Source: JBHIBD01 sp046758865 (GTDB lineage Bacteria > Planctomycetota > Brocadiia > Brocadiales > Bathyanammoxibiaceae). From it: a stretch of DNA of 17,114 nucleotides. The first letter of the stretch is position 1. Every line of letters starts with the position of its first letter. The DNA is taken from NCBI GenBank assembly GCA_046758865.1, contig JBHIBD010000043.1:1-17114 (forward strand). The letters are read 5' to 3'. Position numbers and translations under genes: made by a program. Positions 13,874 to 17,114 of the stretch are shown piece after piece. The notes beneath the pieces are model-generated. The model was not told the DNA's origin. It saw nothing but the letters and a program-made list of their open reading frames with translations, and ran no database searches.

Positions 13874-16321
13874 ATGGGCAATAAAGAGAAACCGTTTTCT
13901 CTGACAGATAAGGGCGGAACAATAGCAACACCAGGAGACGTACTGGCGCAAGGCGAGTTGGAAATACCCTCCAAACTGCCAGTCCTTCCTGTTATAGATA
14001 CTGCAGTTTTCCCGCAGATGGTAACGGCCCTGGGGATCTCTACAGAAAGGGAGTTGAAACTTCTTGACTATGTTCTTACAGGTAAGAGACTTCTGGCGCT
14101 GGCGATACAAAAGACAGAGAAAGAAAAGGATGTGGGGCCTGATGACCTTTATGGGTACGCTACCGCAGCAGTCGTCCTACAGATGTTAAGGATGCCAGAC
14201 AACTCTGCAAGGATGCTGGTTCAGGGTATTGCACGCCTTAAGATTAACGAGTTTATACAAGAACAGCCCTACCTTATTGCCAGGGTGCAGCCCCTTGAGG
14301 ACGAGCTAGAAACTGGAATGGAAATGGAGGCCTTGACACGCAGTGCTTCAGACCAATTCATGAAGATGATATCCATGACCTCTAACCTCCCAGAGGAACT
14401 GAAGGTTGCAGTAGTGAATATAGAACACCCCGGCAGGCTTGCTGACATGATAGCATCGCACCTGTCAATAAGCGTACATGAGAAGGAGGAGATACTGGAG
14501 GCCGTAAATGTAAGGAACAGACTCCAGAAGGTAAATACCTTCATCAGCCGTGAGATGGAGGTGCTGGAGATGGCCAAAAAGATTCAGGGCCAGGTAAAGA
14601 GCGAGGTAGAGAAGGGACAAAGGGAATACTATCTCCGCCAGCAGCTTAAGGCCATACAGGAGGAACTGGGCGAAGGCGATGAGCGCACTATGGAGATAAA
14701 CGAGCTCAAGAAGAAGATAGAAGAGGCCAAACTGCCTCCTGAGGCCCTAAAAGAGGCAGAACGAGAGTTATCACGGCTCGAAAAGATGCCCCCTCAGGCC
14801 GCCGAATATACTGTTTCACGCACTTACCTGGACTGGCTTATATCGCTGCCATGGTCTGTAAGCACGGCTGACAACTTGGATATAAACGCTGCCCAGAAGG
14901 TGCTGGATGAAGACCACTACAACCTGAAGAAGGTCAAGGACAGGATACTAGAGTATCTGGCCGTACGCAAGCTAAAGGCGGACAAGAAGGGACCTATTTT
15001 GTGCTTCGTAGGCCCGCCCGGCACAGGAAAGACCTCTCTTGGGAAGTCTATTGCCCGTACACTTGGCCGCAAGTTTGTACGCATATCCCTCGGCGGTGTA
15101 AGGGATGAGGCCGAGATAAGGGGACACCGACGCACATATATAGGTGCCTTGCCAGGGAGGATTATCCAGTATATACGCAAAGCCGGTTCAAACAACCCCG
15201 TGTTTATGATGGACGAGATAGACAAGCTGGGCATGGACTTTAGGGGTGACCCGGCCAGTGCACTGCTTGAGGTGCTTGACCCTGAGCAGAACTTTGCCTT
15301 TTCAGACCATTATTTGGAGGTGCCATTTGACCTCACAAAGGTCATGTTCATCACTACTGCTAACTTCCTAGACCCCGTTCCACCAGCCCTTAGGGACCGT
15401 ATGGAGGTCTTGGAGCTACTGGGCTACACGGAAGAGGAGAAAATCTCCATAGCCAAGCAATTCATCATACCTAAACAAGTAAAGGAACACGGCCTGAGCG
15501 AGGAGTCTATAGCCATAGAAGATGATGCCCTAAAGGCTGTTATAAGCACCTATACCAGGGAAGCAGGCCTGCGAAACCTGGAGAGGACCATAGCCACCCT
15601 CTGTCGAAAGGTGGCCAAGGAGGTCGCAGCCGGAAAGGCTAAATCAATGACAATAAAGGCAGATTCCCTGGAGAAGCTCTTAGGACCGCCTGTATACTTC
15701 AAGGAGGTGGCAGAGCGTACCGCAGAGCCCGGCGTCTCGACTGGTCTCGCATGGACACCCACTGGAGGTGACATACTCTTCATAGAATCTACTTATATGT
15801 CTGGCTCCGGCAAACTCACCCTCACAGGTCAACTGGGTGATGTTATGAAGGAGTCTGCAGAGGCGGCTATGAGCTATGTGCGCTCAAAGGCAAAGGAGTT
15901 GGGTATACCCCTGGAAGATTTTACAAGATACGACTTCCACATCCATGTGCCTGCGGGGGCAATCCCCAAGGACGGCCCATCCGCAGGTGTAACAATGGCC
16001 ATGTCGCTGATATCCCTCCTTACGGAGCGGTCGGTGCTACCGGAGGTGGCAATGACGGGTGAAATCACACTGAGGGGTAAGGTGCTGCCAGTAGGCGGGA
16101 TAAAGGAAAAGGTCCTGGCGGCAAAGAGGGCCGGCATATCTACAATAATACTCCCAAAAAGAAACGACAAGGACCTTGTAGATGTCCCTGAACACATTAA
16201 GGCCGATATACACTTCCACTTCGTAGAGAAGATTGACGAGATGATGCCTATTGTCTTTAGTGCCACGGAGCAGAAAAAACGGGAAGAAAAAGCGGAAGAA
16301 AAGCTTGTAAAGGCAACTTAG
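13874..16321 (+). CDS. lon: ATP-dependent protease Lon (LonA)
   Basis: The 815-aa product is a complete LonA, the cytoplasmic AAA+ serine protease (EC 3.4.21.53) for damaged and short-lived proteins. The Lon N-domain begins at about residue 34 (LPVLPVIDTAVFPQMV), followed by a coiled-coil linker (about 225-305). The AAA+ module has Walker A GPPGTGKTS (380-388), Walker B VFMMDEID (443-450) and the sensor region ITTANFLDPVPPALRDRMEV. The protease domain carries the Ser-Lys dyad: S703 in KDGPSAGVT and K746 in GGIKEKVLAAKRAG. No membrane segment (LonB) is present. A charged tail KKREEKAEEKLVKAT ends the protein. An AGAGGTGG ribosome site precedes the ATG. It follows hsp20 in what looks like a two-gene operon. 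Confidence 0.98.
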   Translation: MGNKEKPFSLTDKGGTIATPGDVLAQGELEIPSKLPVLPVIDTAVFPQMVTALGISTERELKLLDYVLTGKRLLALAIQKTEKEKDVGPDDLYGYATAAVVLQMLRMPDNSARMLVQGIARLKINEFIQEQPYLIARVQPLEDELETGMEMEALTRSASDQFMKMISMTSNLPEELKVAVVNIEHPGRLADMIASHLSISVHEKEEILEAVNVRNRLQKVNTFISREMEVLEMAKKIQGQVKSEVEKGQREYYLRQQLKAIQEELGEGDERTMEINELKKKIEEAKLPPEALKEAERELSRLEKMPPQAAEYTVSRTYLDWLISLPWSVSTADNLDINAAQKVLDEDHYNLKKVKDRILEYLAVRKLKADKKGPILCFVGPPGTGKTSLGKSIARTLGRKFVRISLGGVRDEAEIRGHRRTYIGALPGRIIQYIRKAGSNNPVFMMDEIDKLGMDFRGDPASALLEVLDPEQNFAFSDHYLEVPFDLTKVMFITTANFLDPVPPALRDRMEVLELLGYTEEEKISIAKQFIIPKQVKEHGLSEESIAIEDDALKAVISTYTREAGLRNLERTIATLCRKVAKEVAAGKAKSMTIKADSLEKLLGPPVYFKEVAERTAEPGVSTGLAWTPTGGDILFIESTYMSGSGKLTLTGQLGDVMKESAEAAMSYVRSKAKELGIPLEDFTRYDFHIHVPAGAIPKDGPSAGVTMAMSLISLLTERSVLPEVAMTGEITLRGKVLPVGGIKEKVLAAKRAGISTIILPKRNDKDLVDVPEHIKADIHFHFVEKIDEMMPIVFSATEQKKREEKAEEKLVKAT

Positions 16322-16379
16322 CTCCAAACCCTTGAACCTTTAAATCATTAAATCCTTAATCTATAGGGGGGGTGCCTCC

Positions 16380-16550
16380 ATGGCAAGAGTGGTGGATAGG
16401 CGTAAGGTGATAGACGAAATCTTGATCGGCCTTTCCTATGAAGAGGGGAACAAATTGGCAAACATCCTGAGGGAATCCCAAGTAGAGAAGCAACTGTGCC
16501 TTTCCATATTGCCTGACCTTGAGGCCATACTGCTTGATAATGATTTGTGA
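16380..16550 (+). CDS. Small hypothetical protein (56 aa)
   Basis: The frame encodes MARVVDRRKVIDEILIGLSY followed by EEGNKLANILRESQVEKQLCLSILPDLEAILLDNDL. It is probably almost entirely helical, with a basic N-terminus and acidic C-terminus. A run of seven Gs (16366-16372) seven bases before the ATG could act as the ribosome site. Codon use resembles that of lon (AGG, ATA and CTG present). It begins 58 bp after lon on the same strand, so it may be the last gene of the hsp20-lon transcript. I do not recognise the family; it could also be a fortuitous ORF. Confidence 0.45.
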   Translation: MARVVDRRKVIDEILIGLSYEEGNKLANILRESQVEKQLCLSILPDLEAILLDNDL

Positions 16551-16895
16551 GGGAGGCGGGAGTAGAGGTGACAAGGTCTGGAAAATGTAATTAGCTCGGT
16601 CTGAACGAGACTGGGCCATGTTATACCTTGTATTTCGTGCGGGCCTACCTAGCACGTATGATACAAGACCGCACGTTTTTATTTTGCGGCACGATTCATA
16701 GGTAATTTCTAGGCTAGCTTGGCCTTTTACACTTACCATTGATACCATTATCATTGAGGGCCACTAAAAGTTTTTTCCTTTACCTTGTAAATCTCTTGCC
16801 TTGCAGCCTCACTTGGTGGTACCCTTGGCCTCATCATAATGTAGGGTGCATTTTGACGCATCTTACAAACTTCCCAGCAATCAGGAGGTATAACA
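16551..16895. other. Gap between small ORF and TPR gene
   Basis: This 345-bp stretch holds the degenerate repeat and, on the minus strand, a short ORF of doubtful status (both listed separately). No RNA gene is seen. A plus-strand promoter for the TPR gene was not confidently found. Confidence 0.4.
16627..16700. repeat. Degenerate cloverleaf-type repeat, copy C, with alternative hairpins
   Basis: CTTGTAT (16627-16633) pairs with ATACAAG (16661-16667), enclosing CGTGC/GCACG (16636-16640 with 16652-16656). The segment CGTGCGGGCCTACCTAGCAC (16636-16655) aligns with CGTGCGAGTTTATCTCGCAC of copy B, and both copies carry TGCGGCACGA. An alternative stem, CGTGCGG with CCGCACG (16669-16675), is followed by TTTTTATTTT, so on the plus strand it could serve as a terminator for the lon transcript. 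Confidence 0.55.
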
Positions 16896-16903
16896 ACGCA
16901 CAT
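16751..16903 (-). CDS. Doubtful minus-strand small ORF (50 aa)
   Basis: The frame gives MCVVIPPDCWEVCKMRQNAP followed by YIMMRPRVPPSEAARQEIYKVKEKTFSGPQ. The composition (charged helix, Cys pair, ordinary AGG/GAG codons) looks more protein-like than most chance ORFs here. However, there is no Shine-Dalgarno and the start overlaps the 5' end of the divergent TPR gene by 8 bp. It could be a gene remnant or a shadow. I do not recognise it. Confidence 0.2.
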   Translation of the reverse strand: MCVVIPPDCWEVCKMRQNAPYIMMRPRVPPSEAARQEIYKVKEKTFSGPQ

Positions 16904-17114
16904 CCAGGCATGGCCTAGTAGATTCTTAATCTTCTTCGCGATAACAGCAAGTATCCTGATTGGCCCACAGGATGCCCAGGCACAGAATGCCACGGAATGG
17001 CTCAACAAGGGCGTGGCCCTGGGTCAGCTGGGCAGGGACCAGGAGGCCATCAAATGCTACGACAAAGCACTGGAGATTGACCCAAAGTATGCCAAGGCAT
17101 GGTACAACAAGGGC
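16896..17114 (+). CDS. Secreted TPR protein, 5' part, with ACG at the start position
   Basis: The frame runs off the window end. It encodes a Sec signal peptide (hydrophobic core FLIFFAITASILIG, cleavage likely after AQA near residue 29) followed by tetratricopeptide repeats: ATEWLNKGVALGQLGRDQEA, then IKCYDKALEIDPKYAKAWYNKG, with canonical TPR positions (W, G, A, Y, A, P). TPR proteins are protein-binding scaffolds; this one would act outside the cytoplasm. A perfect AGGAGGT (16883-16889) ends six bases before codon ACG (16896), exactly where a start is expected. No ATG, GTG or TTG occurs in frame between the upstream TGA (16852-16854) and the repeats. The start is therefore ACG, a mutated ATG, or a base error. 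Confidence 0.75.

Noticed and set aside
16356..16754. Minus-strand 132-aa ORF after lon
   Set aside because: It reads through the palindromic repeat and is antisense to the better-supported 56-aa ORF; composition is not protein-like.
1..17114. tRNA or rRNA genes
   Set aside because: I saw no cloverleaf with T-loop GTTCGAATC-type consensus and no rRNA-conserved blocks; the palindromic repeats lack these tRNA landmarks.

Overview
The window looks like chromosomal DNA from a Gram-negative, cytochrome-c-making bacterium of moderate GC content that often uses ATA for Ile and AGG for Arg. It encodes an OmpA-type lipoprotein, a System II (ResB/CcsA) cytochrome c maturation pair, a human-type long PurB, GroEL, Hsp20 and LonA. 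The overall look recalls Planctomycetes of the Brocadiales type, or Nitrospirae/deltaproteobacteria-like lineages, but this is an impression and no phylogenetic marker here settles it.

Left part (58-9808): an almost continuous run of minus-strand genes. In transcription order these are purB, thiE, a VIT1/CCC1 metal transporter and hisI. A 288-bp gap then carries an extended -10 promoter and a strongly structured leader. It is followed by an OmpA-family lipoprotein, resB, ccsA (resC), an acylphosphatase, yggS, a DUF167 (YggU) gene and a DUF559-like nuclease with a cysteine-rich N-terminus. Two palindromic repeats lie between yggS and yggU.

Middle part (9809-11564): accessory DNA, visibly more AT-rich. 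A 58-aa HicB-like protein overlaps and probably translationally couples to a 307-aa protein with an HNH-like CxxC...SH...CxxC motif. A cloverleaf-type palindromic repeat supplies the stop codon of the latter. Beyond it lie the first codons of a dead IS110-family transposase, a second palindrome and a G-rich repeat. All of this sits upstream of groEL.

Right part (11508-17114): plus-strand protein quality control genes. groEL has no groES beside it and is preceded by a textbook sigma-54 (-24/-12) promoter. hsp20 and lon follow, with their own sigma-70-type promoter. After lon come a 56-aa unknown ORF, a degenerate copy of the cloverleaf repeat, and the start of a secreted TPR protein. That last gene has an ideal Shine-Dalgarno but ACG where the start codon should be.

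Most worth a second look: the sigma-54 promoter of groEL, the ACG start of the TPR gene, the HicB-like/HNH-like gene pair, the structured leader before the ompA-resB-ccsA genes, and the two intergenic repeat families.
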